Positions 1 through 14,037 of a DNA stretch of 64,000 nucleotides are shown here, piece after piece. A program made the translations under genes and the position numbers. Each line of letters opens with the position of its first letter. Position 1 is the stretch's first letter. The notes under the pieces are model-generated. The model had not been told where the DNA came from. It did not search any database and saw only the letters and a program-made list of their open reading frames with translations. This stretch comes from Certhia americana (lineage: Eukaryota; Chordata; Aves; Passeriformes; Certhiidae), in assembly GCA_018697195.1 (NCBI GenBank), contig CM031878.1:41187504-41251503 (forward strand), read 5' to 3'.

Positions 1-355
1 CATTGCATGTTAGGGTGATTGGAAAACATCAGCATTGCAAATGCAAGATGTGTGAAGGAGCATGTATGCCCCTGAACCAAAAAAAAAATTCCACAATTTA
101 CTGTAGCAAATGACAATTGATAAATATATATTGTGTTTGACACAGAAATATCACCTGCCTCAAAAAATTAAAATGCAGTTTTGTAGTTTGTGTATTCATT
201 CCAAATTTGAAAGTAGATTATAACTTCCTGTGTCTTTACATACAATGATTCATTATACTTCTTAAGAGTGGCTCTTCTAAAAATGAAAGAAAAGGTGAAA
301 GTACTTTTGAGACTCACAGGGATCCTAATGTTATGAAGTGACTTCAGCATATCTA

Positions 356-1328
356 TATTGGGACCAGTGTTGTTTAATATCTTCATTAGTGACAGACAAA
401 GGAATCAAGTTCATGCTCAAGAAATTTTTAGAAAACACTGAGCTGAGTGGTGCAGTTGACACACCTGAAGGATGTGATACCATGCAGAATATGGGATGGG
501 ATACTGTCCAGAGGTACCTGGATGAGCTCAAAAAGTGGGGCCATGGAAACCTGAGGAGATTTAACAAGACCAGATTCAAGATGCTTCAGCTGGGTCAGGA
601 GTACCAACCCAAGGCTGGGGATGAACAGCTGGAGAGCAGCCCTGTGAGAAGGCCTTGGGGGTGCTGGGGGGTGAGAGGCTGGACATGACCCAGCCATGGG
701 CACTCCCAGCCCAGAAACACAAACATGTCCTGGGCTGCATCCAGAGCAGTGTGGGCAGCAGGGGAGGGAGGGGATTCTGCCCCTCTGCTCTGCTCTGGTG
801 AAAGCCCAGCTGGAACCCTGCATCCAGCTCTGGGGTCCCAGGAAGGACACAGATCTGTTGGAGTGAGTCCAGAGGAGGCCATCAAATTGATTAGAGGATG
901 AAGCACCTCTCCTATGAGGAAAGTCTGAGAGAATTGGGATTGCTCAGCTGTGAAAAGAGAATGGTTCAGGATGACCTAACTGCAGTCATTCAGTACCTGA
1001 AGGAAACCCCCAAGAAAGATAGAGAGACATTTTATAAGAGCATGTAGTGATAGGACGCAGTAGAATGTCTTAAAACTGATTTGGTTTACATTATGTATTA
1101 GGAAAAAACTCTTTACTGTGAGGGCAGTGGGGCATTGAAACAGTTTGCCCAGGGTAGTAGTCGATATCCCATCCCTGTAAGTGTGCAAGGCCAGGCTGGG
1201 GCTGGCCCCCAGGATGGGGCTCTGAGAAAACCTCATCCAGTGAAAGTTGTTTCTGCCCATGACAGGGGTATTGAATCTAGATGATCTTTAAGGTCCCTCC
1301 AACACAAGCCACCCTATGATTCTGTGAT
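356..1328 (+). mobile_element. CR1 LINE, 5'-truncated, about 1 kb
   Basis: Sense-oriented copy. It starts in the reverse-transcriptase C-terminal part (ctgagtggtgcagttgacac, gatgagctcaaaaagtgggg) and runs through the conserved 3' UTR (cagtttgcccagggtagtag, gatgatctttaaggtccctc) to a final ATGATTCTGTGAT. Frames are broken. Confidence 0.9.
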
Positions 1329-2653
1329 ATGCAAAATGCTGCAAGCCTTCCCTTTGTACCAGGTACCAGAGCAAATAATTAAAAATATACATGTACTGGA
1401 ACCTAAATAACCAATGTACAGGAGTATGATTACAGATGGTTTGTCCAGTTTCACTGTCACTCAGTGTGTAGTAAACTGATATTGGAATATTTTGGTTGAC
1501 CAGTTAGGTCTGCTCAGTCATTTCTCCAGTTTTGCTCTCATTTGCTTTGAGATAGCATTCCTCCAAATCCAGATGCAGATTTCCAGGTGTCTTGTATAGA
1601 CAAAATGTCCAGTAAAATTCCAACAACTTCTCCTTTAAAAATGGAAAGATGCAGCAGAAGGAATTTTTCAGCACTGACGCTGAACAGAAGATATGAGGTG
1701 CTAAAAGCTTTGATAAAGAAGCAGGACTTTTTGCATTCTAGTATGTAAGTCCAGCTGTTTAAATCCCTGAGACAATATCTAGGCTAGAGGTGGAGTTGAA
1801 ATTGACAGGAAACACAATTGTGATTGGAGGCAAATAGAATGTGTTTTCAGGAAGTGTTAGAGTAGGATATGTACCAAGGAAACAGGCAATTGCTAAAATA
1901 TTTTAATATCACAAATGCTTATCTTACAACAGATTCAGTAAAATGAGTAAGGTTTCATTTCATGCATCAGCCACAGGCTATCCCTACCCTCTTGGAGAGA
2001 CATTCTCTTATTTTTCCGCCCGTTTGTATAAAATAATGAAGTAAATGAGTGGGGGGAAAAAGAGGAAGAAACCACAAAACTTCTAAGACCAGAGCATATA
2101 GAACTAATAGAATCCACAATATATAGAGAGAGTATGTGTCTTAGCTAAAGCCAGTGTGACTGAACTGTGTGGTATGCTAGATCTAAATGCCAAAATGTGT
2201 GTTGCTGCTGACCACTGAGTGTGTAGTTCTGCTTTTAAAAGTTCTAGTATCAATTTCAAAATTGGCTCAGTTTAAAACAATGTCTACATGTCTTTTACAG
2301 AATGGATTTCTTGATTTTTTTTTTTAATAGGGTTGCCTGAAAAATCAATTTTCCGTATCTAGATTCAAAAACTGAGATTAGAAATATGCTGTAAAGACAA
2401 TCCTTTTCTTCCTAAAATGCTTGTAAAGCACATTACAAAAAATCTTCAAATGGAAAAAAAAAAAAAAACTTTTCACTATTTCGTTTGGAGAGAACATAGA
2501 AAAGGAAGCTTGTATGTGTGTAATAAGCAGTTGCTTATGGGTAAATTCCTACTCTGGGAAAGAGACCAAATTCGATAACTTGACTGAAGAAGTTCAGTCT
2601 ATGCAAAAAAACCCAAACCTAAAATTTTGTCAAGGTGGTAGTCTTTGATATCA

Positions 2654-2730
2654 AAGAATCACAGAAATGTTTGCATTGGAAGGGACCTTACAGAACATTT
2701 ATCTCCAACTGCACTACCATGGCAGCACAG
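2654..2730 (-). mobile_element. CR1 LINE 3'-end fragment
   Basis: It reads gaatcacagaaatgtttgca, then ttggaagggaccttacagaa and ctccaactgcactaccatgg, the reverse complement of a CR1 tail. Confidence 0.75.
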
Positions 2731-2852
2731 GGATATTAATTGATAAATGTAGTTGCTCAGTATCTGAAATACAGGGAATGATGAACAAAGGAAGAAGCTC
2801 TAATATTGTCAATTTTGTCATAAAGTTATAAATGTCACTGCTGCATTTCATA

Positions 2853-2868
2853 GAATTCATATGAATTC
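2853..2868. repeat. 16-bp perfect palindrome
   Basis: GAATTCATATGAATTC is identical to its own reverse complement. It is not part of a recognised element. Confidence 0.9.
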
Positions 2869-4087
2869 CATGGTGTTCTGCTCAAGAGTTAGTAAAGCAA
2901 GCAGAATGTTTAAGTAAAGATTATTTTTGCAAACTGTATAACCGGATTAGCTATCTTTTGAATCAGTGAGCATCTTGCTGCTGTGAAGCAAAAATGATCA
3001 CTTAAGTATCAAGTGGGAGGGCACTGCGTAGAACAGTTCTGATACCCCGGAATTGAGATGGTCACTGACCGAGACTTTGAGTAACATTTCTGTCCTCAGT
3101 ATCAGTTGTCAGTTATCAGTTATCAGGTGCATTTGGCAAGAAATTTCATGCTGCCTCAAGTGCCCTGAACAACTGTGTGACAATTCATCATGCATAAATG
3201 CATAAAAGATCTGGTCTGCAGGTATTTCTATGCACAGAAGTGCAGGGGAAACTCCCCAGTATGGGATGAACTAACTCAAACTGACTGAAACATGCTTTCT
3301 GAAAAGGATACAGAGCTGTGTTCACTTGGAAGCAGCAGGGTGTTGAGGCCATGATGTTGCTAGTGTGAAATCCAGTTGTCTCCAGCTTTCATGAGACAAA
3401 TTTCATCAAATGGAGGTGGCTTTTTGTTACCCTGACAGAGCAACTGTCCATAGTGACTGTTGCCAGTGGACCATTTAGAGACATACTGTTGATGCTGTGT
3501 GGAGAACGACACACCATGAAAAAAGGGGCCTGACTACGAGTTGTTTTTTCCAGCCTGGCAACTTGTCATGCAAGAGATAGGGAAATACTGCCTATTGGCC
3601 CAGAACATACTGAGGCCAGGTGCATCCTTCTTCTGCCCAGAGTGATAAATTTGCCTTGTCAAGAGTATTTAGTTGGTCCAGGGGTTTCAAGTGGGCTTGC
3701 TTTGCAGTATGGGAGGAGAGGGCTCATACCTTTCCCTCTATGTGGTGTTTCTGGAACATTCTACATTTTATGTGAGAGAGGTTAGGTTTCAGTTTGTTTG
3801 TGGACTAAAATGAGTTCCTGCCTGTTGAGAGACTCTTCTCTCTTTACTGTGCTGCTTGTTCTGATAGGGGGAGAGGTACAGACTTAGTCTTTTCTGGATG
3901 GCTGACTGGCTGATGCACTATGAAGTTATTGTTATGAAGAGTCTCTTTTGCGATGCAGTCTGTCTTTTATGATGCTGTGTCCCCGTAACACCTGCTTGGA
4001 AAGAGCTGGTACAATTGTTGAATGACAGTATTTTTTGAGAAGCATTCCTTTCTGAACAAAAATGCTGTTAAATTAAAAATGCTTTCC

Positions 4088-4284
4088 TGGGGGAATGTTG
4101 AGGCACTTGAACTGGTTACCCAGAGAAGTTGTAGATTGATGATCTCTGTCATTGTTCAAGGCCATATTGGATGAGGGTCTGTGAGCAGCTTGGTCTGATG
4201 AGAGCTGTTTCTGCCTATAACAGGGGGGTTGGAACTAAATGATCTTTAAGGTGCCTTCTAACCCAAACAATGCTTTGTTTCTAT
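4088..4284 (+). mobile_element. CR1 LINE 3'-end fragment
   Basis: Conserved CR1 tail wording (gttacccagagaagttgtag, gatgatctct, ggttggaactaaatgatctt) ends near a degraded terminal repeat (caatgctttgtttctat). About 200 bp. Confidence 0.8.
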
Positions 4285-5889
4285 ATTTCTAATTATTACA
4301 TAGATTTTCAGAAACTTGTCCTCAATGTTGTCAGCCTGGCTGTGTGAGCTAGTATCACATCTTCCTGTCTAAAAAACAGAAGTGCTTGGCCTTTTTTTCC
4401 ATACCTCTGTGGGTGTCAATTCTTTCTGAGTGTAATTTCCACTAAGAGATGGTACTTACAGTGTGTCTATAGCAGAACATTTACCTGCTCTGTGCTCCTA
4501 GCAGAATTTTTTCAAAAAATAATGTAATCTGGAATGGTTTTTATAGACTCCAGAAAATGGCACTAAGAAAGCTTGGCCAGTTTTATAGAAGCTTGTCTAT
4601 TCTAGGAGTATGATAGGCAAGTTATTTTTCTTCCTGAAATAATTTCTGTATTTATAAAGCGGACTGTTTCAGATGACAAAATAAACGTGGTCTAAAAGAG
4701 GAACCTGCCTAGTCTTGCCACTCTGATTCATGGGCCAGTCCATTGAGGCATCTATTCAGCAAAGATTTTAGCAATTCCAAAGATAGACCATAACTTTCAG
4801 ATAAAGAAACGAAGTATAATGGGGTCCAAGTGTTCTTGGCTTGTTGTTTGCTTAATAGTAGGTGGAGGCTAATATTCATGGCTGAGAAACGGAGGTTATT
4901 TATGCGTCTGTAGCCTCTAGACTTGGAACTAAATAGAGAAAGACCTGCACAAAAAAGTGGAGCTCATACTTTCATAATAGCTTTGTAAATGCCAGCCTGA
5001 AACAATTGCTGGTTTTAAAAAAGTTAGATGAAGACTCTTACTGGAATTTAAAATAAACCTATCTTTTGCGTCTGCCAACTAGTAAGACCACAGTGGACTT
5101 TATCTGAAGCTTTTAATGAAATGTGACATTTGTCCTGTAAGGCTGTAAAACTTTGAGACTGCTGTAATAATGTTGAATTTCTCCTGGGTCATTTATTTTT
5201 TAAAATGGATAAAGCTTTTCTTTCACCTTCTGTTTGATTGTAGCAACTTCCTACTAGAATTAAGGATGAATTAGTTCTGAGATGTCTTGTTTACCAGCAA
5301 ATTTGCTAAAAATGTCACAAGGAAGGAAAAATAAAGTTATGGATTGTGGATCCATCCACACTTGGACCCTGATCCTTCTGAGTGAAGCCAGCCTTTCTCA
5401 GTACTCATGGTAATGAACATTCACAGTACCATCAGCTCTGTCCATGGCACTTTTTTTGTGTATGTTTGGACATTGGACAGATATTCCAGGTTTTTGCCTC
5501 CCTGAAAAAAAGAGGAATGTTTTGAATCAATGTTTTTGTATAACACTCTAATAGATCTTTGTCTGGAAACTTCTTTCTGAGTTTTGAAAAAAAATAGACT
5601 GTAGTAAACTTTGAAAGAAGATTTTGGACTAATTTGGGGGTAGGGGAAATTAAGCAATACTTAGATGTGTCTTTTTTTTACTGTGCTATCACTATCTTGT
5701 CTATAACAGTTTTGTTATTGTTGTCTCTGTTAAAACTCTGCTGTAAAAATGAAAATATATTCCTCTTGGCAACATGCTACGCTGTCGTATTTAATGTCAC
5801 TGTAACTTTGAACCTGAATATATGCGGGCCATTGACTAAGCAGTTCAATCTCTTTTTCGTGATTTTAGTGATTCTTGCAAGAAAGATGA

Positions 5890-5911
5890 TTTTTTTTTTT
5901 TTTTTTTTTTT
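5890..5911. repeat. Poly-T run (22 T)
   Basis: Uninterrupted T homopolymer; no element body adjoining it was recognised. Confidence 0.95.
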
Positions 5912-6073
5912 GCTCTTCAAGCATTTTCACTGACTTTGTAAGTTCATTTTACAGCTCCTCAGCTCCTTCTGTAGAATCATACTGAGATCTATGTTACATA
6001 AAGGAGTGCTACTTTTTACTGTAGTTCTTGAAAGGAAATACATGTTTGAAACAAAACCATAAAGGAACAACAC

Positions 6074-6115
6074 ATATGTATGTGTGTGTGTATGTATACA
6101 TATGTATGTATGTAG
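6074..6115. repeat. TATG/TG microsatellite
   Basis: Mixed TATG and TG units (tatgtatgtgtgtgtg, tatgtatacatatgtatgta). Confidence 0.9.
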
Positions 6116-6189
6116 GTCTCCGTAGTTCCTGAAGGGAAGTAGTTGGGAGTCCCTGAGTAAGACTTCTGTAACTGCATCCCAACACAGGC

Positions 6190-6292
6190 CTCTTTTTTTT
6201 GCCCTTCTTTTTTTTTTTCACTTTTTTTGTTTGCTTTGTTTGTTTTTGTTTTTTTGCTTTGTTTTGTTTGTTTTTTCGGGTTTTTTTCAGCA
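6190..6292. repeat. T-rich low-complexity tract
   Basis: Long T runs broken by G and C (ttttgtttgctttgtttgtt). The open frames across it are low-complexity artefacts. Confidence 0.9.
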
Positions 6293-9200
6293 GCATTGGG
6301 AAGAAGCAGTTATACCTGTACTATTCTGCAGTCTCTACAGAGTCACAGCTGGTCTTAGTGAAGATCTTTCTGTGCCCAGAAAAGTTTGTTCACATCTTGT
6401 CACAGCAGGAAAATAGGAGATTAGGCAGGGGTCTCCCTGCAGTATCTCAAAGGCTTTGCTGCTCATCCCAGTGGTTCCATTCTTAACAGGGCAGTTTAAT
6501 AGGGACTGATCACAGTGCAGTACTTTACCCAAAAGGGAGCAGGCTTCCCCACAATCAAGAGGCAGTGTTTGCATTTGTGACAGTGTAAGAGTGGAAAAGG
6601 AGGTAAGGGAATGACTAATAGAGCATGGTAAAGACATAGAAGAAAATTTTCATGTTTTGTGTGAGTGGTTTTGGATTTTCTTTTTTTGAAACAAGAAAAA
6701 AAATTGTTTTCGTTTTAGGTTTTCTGGTTGTTTGTTTCTATTTTTTAATATGTTTGAAAATCAGGAGTTTTATTTCCAGCGAAAGAATTATTGTAATCCA
6801 TAAAAACCTGGATTTTTGTTTTTTCTTTCACAGTAGCATTCTGAGCTTTTTAAAAGATCAAAGCAGTAAAACCTTATTAGAGGAAAACTGTGATATGTGA
6901 AAAGATTACCAAAGACATGAGACTCCCAAAAGAAAGGTGCTGTATAAGAGAGACAATAGATTTCTAGCATCAGTGAAGAATTCTTTTTTAGTGATGAATG
7001 CTCCTCCATGAGCTCAGTACAGAAGCTTTTATAGAAAAGCCCTGAATAGAATATAAATGCTGTGGTACTTTTCCTAAGCATCTGTTTGCCTTGTAATAGG
7101 GCAGTAATTGTGTTGACAGGTCAAGTAGTTTTTCCTCAGGAAATATTTCAATAGCTAGAGTGCCTGGAGTAGTCTGACAATATCAGAATGTCAGATGCAA
7201 TTTAGAGTAAATTAGGGCATTTCTGGCATGTTTCAGAGGAGAAAAAATCATCTATCTATCTGTCTGTTCTCAGTATTGAGTAAGATGACTACAGAAAGTA
7301 AATCTATAGGATAATATTTTTTTTAATCACTTTTTTTTTTAATCTAATGATGCTTTTAGGTGTGTTTGTGATATTTCTTTTCAGTTCATTTTATGAGTGA
7401 CTCCTTGATACAGGAGGGAAGATAAATGGTGTTTTCCCTAAATCTAGTAGATGAAGTACCAATGCCACCTGTTAAGTAGGCAATTTTTTTTGGTTCTGCT
7501 ATGGCCAAAATGCTGAGGATTTACATGAATGACAGCAAAAACTGTTTCCTCTTAAGCTGAGAAAGATCCTAGCTAGGCTACTAACTTTTATAATAATGAT
7601 AAAACACGAACCACTTACAGATTGGACAATCCCAAAGCTCACTGATCATATATTGTTAGATCCAGGTTTTGAATTCCCCCTCAGAAAAGTCTTTTACATC
7701 AAAGGCTACCACATTGCCTTTTTTTTCCCAGACAGATTTTAATTAAGTAGTGTTTCTGGTAAAGAATACATCTCAGTGTTTAAAACTTTAGCAGAAACAC
7801 CACTGTCCCCCTAAAAGCATCACAATAAATCAAAAATATCTGAAAGAAAGAAAATGCTTCTTAAATTGAACTGTTAAAGTAGAATATGGAACTTGACACC
7901 TGAGACAAGTATTTTTGCTAGATGGAAGTGCTGAGGAAAGAGCCCAGTGTTGAGGAAATAATAAAAATTAATCTTGCTAAAAACTAACACATTCTTTGTG
8001 TATCTGTCAGCACTGGCCAGGAGCATGTCCTGAGTAACAGGAAGATGAAGACGAAGAAGGCATATTTTTAGAGTCTGAAGTACAAGGCAGAAAACAGACC
8101 AGCATAGCTTAGATTGCCAGTAAAATGTTGCAGAATTCAGAGATGATTGTATGAGGAAAACTTTTCATGGAGAAGCTGGAGAAAACATATGGAGAAGGAG
8201 GTCCAAGTATGAGTGATGGAAATGTTGCTGTAGGCTGTGAGCTGATTAGAGACACAGTAGGTGGAAACTGAGGCACAGTGCCGTAAACATCAGTATTCAA
8301 CAAGGGCACTTCCCTGAGGAAGGTCTGCAACTCATAGAAATAAGTGTCAGTTTTCCCCTTTAGATAGTACGATTCAGTGTGATGAATGGGACATTGTTTG
8401 AAGATGTCTACAAAAGTTGCAAAATCACCAGTATTACCAGCTGAATTACACAGGATTTCAAATGTTTTTCAGTTGGTCAGAAAGTTCGCTCCAGTGTCCT
8501 GATCAAACTCTAGTTTGTTTAAATTACTTGATGAAATTATATTCTGCTGCATTTCCTGCCCTAATGACTTCTTTTATACACTTGCTGTGTTCTTCCTTCA
8601 TTTCTGCATAATTTGCTCATAAAAACTCCCCTCCTAAGATGTGGATAGAAATAAAATCTTCATTTAAAGGTAAAGGAGACATTTAGAGGTAATCCGATGA
8701 ACGATTTAAGACCAGCATTCAGCTGCCTACACACACTGGAAGATGATTTTAAAGGTGCAAAAGTGAGAATAGAACAGTAATTGAAATCCATTTTCTTTGT
8801 TAAACTTCTTCAAATTTTGTTTCTTTAAAAGTGAGGTAGTAGCAATAGATTTATGATACTTCAGTGCTAATTATGTCAAAGTGCACTTCAGTTTGGAATA
8901 TAGCTTTAAGATTCGCCTTAAATCCTGAAACTACAAAAATATTTAATATAGTACATCAAGTCACCATCAAATATGTATTTCTAATTCTATGCATGCTGAA
9001 TTTCTTTTTGCTTTCAGGCATGTTACATAAGTTGAAAATTAGTGAAGAATCATAAAAAAGCTTGTACAGCTTTTAACAGAGGCACACATCATGGTTCCAA
9101 CAATCCTAATTAAATAGGAGCATCAGAAAAATGCACATTCATATTATTCTTTTGTTATTAATGTTTTCCTGTGCATAATTAGAGGACTTTGAAGTTCTGT

Positions 9201-11524
9201 GGATACTAAAAATCTCACCCTGTTCTAGAATGAATTGTTTCAGTTAGCATATTTTCATCATTTGGCAGTGTCTAGTGAGCCTTATGCATACATATGTATG
9301 CAAGACACTTGCTTTAAACCTTACTTCTTTATTTTCATACCCTGCTCACAGAACACCACCTTGAAAAACAAGAAAAGGTGAAAAAATAACTGCTCAAATA
9401 AAGAACATTTATTTTGTAACACTGTTTCAGCACTACACAGCTTTTGATCTTCTATCACATTTCAGTCATTTTACTCATGGAGGAGTAAACTAATCAATCA
9501 GAAATCCCTAAGTGTCCTACCACACTGCTGTTTGGTCTTTTTAGAAAGATTCATATTCCTATTTATGGTCTTTTAATGTTAGAATGGAGATCAGTACCTC
9601 AGTATTACTGTACTCTTTGCTAGGCAAATTTTGCAATACAGCAATTATTCTTCCTTTATCCTTGTCTAAATATGAGACTAAATAGAGTTAAGCTAAGTGT
9701 AGCAGTGTGGTTAGCACATGCTTTTTCTAACACCTTCCAGGTGAGTTTTCCTTTGTTTTGCTCATCTGTTCTGAGAGAAACTTTTGCTTCCTAATACGTG
9801 TGCAATGTGTGAAGTACTAAACTCTTTTGCTATGTCAGGAGTACACTGCATTGAAGGGGAAGCTGCCTGAGGGGAAGTGGGTACCTAATTTTCTTACGTA
9901 TTTGCGTAATGTTTTTTCTTTCATGTAGGATAAGCCTGATATTTGCATGCATTTCTTAAGCTTCCTTAAAAATCAAATTTAGCAACTAAGGGGAGAGCTG
10001 CTCTTAAGACCCTCTTTTGCTGTTGTGCTCAAGCACCTCCGTTGGGTAGCCAGCTGCACTTCCTTCAGCACTCTTAAAGTTGAAGCCTTACACTCAACCT
10101 TAGGGGGCCTAATCTCCATTTTGCAGCTTCACATTTGTAACTGGCTTGAAAAACGCTGCACTGCTTGTGCACCTGGAAAAACTTAGAGGAGAGAAAACTC
10201 TGAATTCAGGCATTTTCTTCTACACCATTGCTGATCCTAGAAGGGTATTGCCCTCCCAAAAAGAAGGCATGATTTTGAAATACCAGCCAAAGAGAACACT
10301 CATCTCAAATTCAGACATACTTCCAAAATTGTTAAGAAGCTTTTAACCATTACATAAAGTTTTTTGTGATTATTTGCCCCTGTGCATGCCCAGGAGACGC
10401 TGCATCAGTCCAAACATTTCCTACCATTTCTAAACACTAAATATTCTTCACATATTAGAAATTGGGGTAGAGAAACCTGACCTGAAATCTACCAGTGTAA
10501 CCTATTTTGTGAAAGTAAATCAGGCCATTGCTTTTTGAAACAGTTATAAATAAGTAATTTGTGGAATACAAGAGATCATAGGAATCCTGCTGCTGTCTCT
10601 CCATAACTGAGAAATATTCTTCATATTTTAGAAACTTGTTATATAGCAGGCCTTCTCATTCTGAAGATTTTAGAGACAGTCCCTCACAAGTGCTGTCACT
10701 GACGTTTCGTCTGGATTGCAACCAGTGGATTGTTTTCCTCTCCTTCTCTTTTAAGAACTTATTTCTGGGCAGATCATCCTGAGGAGTGTGTAGAAAATAC
10801 TGAGATTAATCTGAGATAAAGCAGTACTCAGGAGTAGCCTGATCTGGAACACATCATAGTCAAAGTGAATTTAAATTTCACTAGCCATAAAGGTTTTTGT
10901 AGCCAGGGGTGATATGTTTATCCTCTCTAAACCTGTCCCCCAACCCACTTTTATTTTATTAGCTGTTATTCTCATTCTAAAGCTCTTAATCTTTTTTAAG
11001 TCTGAAACTGGAAGTATGGCAAAAATGAACTTTAATGAAATACATTTGTGATAATAAATTTCTACAGATTAAGAGTGTGGTGATATTCTTCTGTTTGATA
11101 TTTGTTCAGTATGTATTACTGAGGTGTTTTAAGCAGGCACTACAGTGCAGTACCATTTTTGGCATGAGACACATTATGGGATTATTTTGTTCTTTTGTCC
11201 AAGTTGTACATTGCTGGTGAAGAGCCAGTGTCGATCAATCATGTATCCAAATTCTTTCTTTACTGAAAACCTAGTAGTAAGTCTGTTTTCTTGCATCATT
11301 CCTGGCAGTGGTATTGAAGACTTGGAGCCTGCCCTTTTACACTATTTTGTTGTAAGTCAGATAATGTATATTCTCTTCCTAGCTAGCAGTATCTGTGGTG
11401 CATAGTGGAGTAAAAAAAAAATGGCATAGGTGTGTGTGAGGAAAACAAGTAAGCTGGAGTGGAGGAAACAGAAAACAGAGCATTCAAAATATTTGAATGT
11501 CAGTATTTGTAATGACTTTCAGAA

Positions 11525-11805
11525 TAATAGAATGAAAGAGTCATAGAAATATTTAGGTTGGAAAAGATCCTTAAGATTATCAAGTCCAACCTAACACTAC
11601 CCAAGCCAGTACAAAACCATAACCCTAACCACCATCTTTAAATCCCTTCAGGGATGGCAATTTAAGCACTTCCCTGGACAGCCTGCTCCAGTACTCAATA
11701 ATCTCAGTGAAAAATATTTGCTGGTGTCCAACCTAACCCCTCCTCAGTACTACACAAGGTCTTTTCCTCTCATTATCTCACTCATAGGGAGATACTGACT
11801 CCAGC
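11525..11805 (-). mobile_element. CR1 LINE 3' portion
   Basis: Reverse-oriented tail: tcatagaaatatttaggttg, atcaagtccaacctaacact, then ctggacagcctgctccagta and the adjoining region. About 280 bp. Confidence 0.85.
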
Positions 11806-12640
11806 CCTGCGTGGGGTGTCTGGGCCATGTTCTTTGCAGCGGAGTTGTTCTCCCCTGTGCCCTCCTAGGTGCCTGTTGACATGTCCTGCCAAGAGAGACA
11901 CATGAAGTGATGGGGCTTGCCTTGTGCTAGGAGCACAAAAGTCAGGGAGGCATCAGATGGCTGTGGGAGAGGGGAGATGATGGAAGACCCTCCTGATGGC
12001 TCTCCTTGAGGGCTTGAAAGCAGCAGCTGCAGCCCTGGGACAGGGCAAGGAGACCTGGGGCTTAGCTGGTCTGTGTCCCTATCTCTGTACCCCACTGGAG
12101 GGCAGGGAGAGATGGCAGGGATGAAGAGCAGGAGGAAAGCCCTTATCTCCTCCACACCTCCCGAGTACTAAGGCTGAGGTGTATGTTGCAAATGATAGGC
12201 TCTGGCAAGATGTCAGGAAGGCCTGGGGCAAGAGCTTGTACATCCACAACACTCTGCCCCCATACCCTCCCCCAGTCACCCCCAGCTTAGCACAGTGTAC
12301 CAGGAGGAGGTGGTTAGGGAAGGAAGAACTTTCTGGGAATGTTACCTGCTACCAGTGCACTGGCACTTTTGCACCCACTGTCGCAGGACAGCCTCCTGTG
12401 GAATCTGCAGCACCGTGTGGCTGGGCAGGGGGAAGCATCGGCAGGGGCTGCCCTTGTGCAGGGCCCAGAACTAGTGCTGTTCCCTATGCCAAAACTGGTA
12501 GAGCAAGCCAAGAGTTCTGATGGAACCTGCATGCCTTATGTGTGCACCTACAGGGGCCCTGGACAAACTGTGAGCAGACAGACCCTGCTGAAAAACTTCC
12601 TGGGCACAGGCCTTCCATCCAGGGTAACATCACAAGGGGT
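11806..12640. other. GC-rich block of unknown origin between two CR1 pieces
   Basis: About 835 bp that is clearly richer in G and C than the surrounding intron. It does not follow the CR1 sequence expected between the flanking CR1 parts. It has overlapping open frames up to 113 codons on both strands, with no recognised domain. It could be an insertion of another element or an older unique segment. Confidence 0.4.
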
Positions 12641-12985
12641 GTGAGACACCGCCTAGCCAGGAAGGCAAGTGCTCCTTAAGGGGCAAAGTCTGCTCCACAG
12701 GATGTTTTCCTTTGTTGAGCTTCATTATATTCCTTTCATTCAAATTCATTAGCCTTTCCATGTTCCTTTGAATGGTATCACAGCCCTGCGATGTTTTAGC
12801 CACTGTGCAGTTTTGTATTATTTGTGAACTTGTTGGGGCTCTGCTCTCCCTACTGTCTACCACCACAATGAAAATCTTAAATAATATTGACCCCAATCCT
12901 GACCCTGGGTTACAATACTATTAACTAGCCTCCAAATGGGTACTGCATTATTGATTGCAATCCTCTGGCCCTGCATTAAGTTTAC
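12641..12985 (-). mobile_element. CR1 LINE reverse-transcriptase fragment
   Basis: The minus-strand CR1 RT region is recognisable but old: gaaaatcttaaataatattg, then accccaatcctgaccctggg and ctggccctgc. It has the same orientation as 11525-11805, so both may derive from one element. Confidence 0.6.
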
Positions 12986-14037
12986 TGAATGAATCTATTT
13001 CATTTGAAGAAAGGTCTTTCTGGTACAGTCAGAATGGTTATTTTGCATACAGATTAAATATTTGGTGGTGGCCAACTGAGGACTGCCTTCTGTGTCTTCA
13101 GTAAGAACTTTTCTTTTTATGTTACTGGATTAGTATGGGAACTTAAATCAGTAAATTAGTTGCAGATCCAATAGTAATAAATAACATGCCGCACCTCTAT
13201 TTTGTAGGTTGCAATATATTTGCAACTTTGATATCTCCCTTATTTGTGAGGGTGGGAGAAGACCGGAAGATCTGCACAGCATGTGGTTTGCCATGACTGT
13301 GCCCTGTCTAGTTTTCTATAATGTGTGAGCTTTGTTGATTTGACTTTGTGTTCCTCTCCCTCTTTCCCCCCACCCCCAACGTGAACCCTTTATATATTCA
13401 CAGTATAGCACAACTATTTCTCTGCTGTTTTTTGACACAAGCACAAGTGACAGCAAATCAGCATTGATGGATCAAACATGAATTAAGCAGTAGGCGCAAA
13501 CAGCTCTGCCTGCTTCAGGGCTCTCAGGGAAGGTGTCAGCCTCAAGTGCTCTGTGCCAAAAGGCTCTACATTAAGACTCCCATTCCTTGGTTATACCTTT
13601 GCATTATGGACCCTCACTTTTTACATAGTTATCCTTAAACTCTTCTGACTTTTCTTCATGTAACTCAGTTGCACACTCTGGCCAGCTACAAGAAAAATGC
13701 AGTATTAACCCTGTTCCCATATAGCCTGAATTGTTTAATCTGATTTCACAGATTTCTGCATGGTTCCCCCTAAAATCATGCTTCATTTTATTGTGAAGGG
13801 CTCATATTTTAACTCAGATGTGCTTTACAACAATAGAAGCAGAAACTGAACTGTGATCATTTTGTCCACTTCTAGCTAAGGTGGTGGGAAGCAGGAAAAG
13901 AGAGCTGCTGGGATTTAGAAAGAAAACTTCAAACAAGATAAAAATAAAAATGGGATCTTCACTTTGAAATAATTTTTTTTTAATTGTCAACATATGTATC
14001 ACCAACAAATATATTACTAAAATTCCCTCAAGCTGTG

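Noticed and set aside
338..906. Overlapping ORFs of 103-140 codons on both strands
   Set aside because: They lie in a degraded CR1 LINE; the frames are remnants or antisense shadows, not host genes.
6009..6486. Hydrophobic or lysine-rich ORFs on both strands
   Set aside because: Produced by the T-rich low-complexity tract.
11616..11630. Telomere-like CCATAACCCTAACC
   Set aside because: Only about one and a half repeat units, inside a CR1 tail; not an interstitial telomere array.
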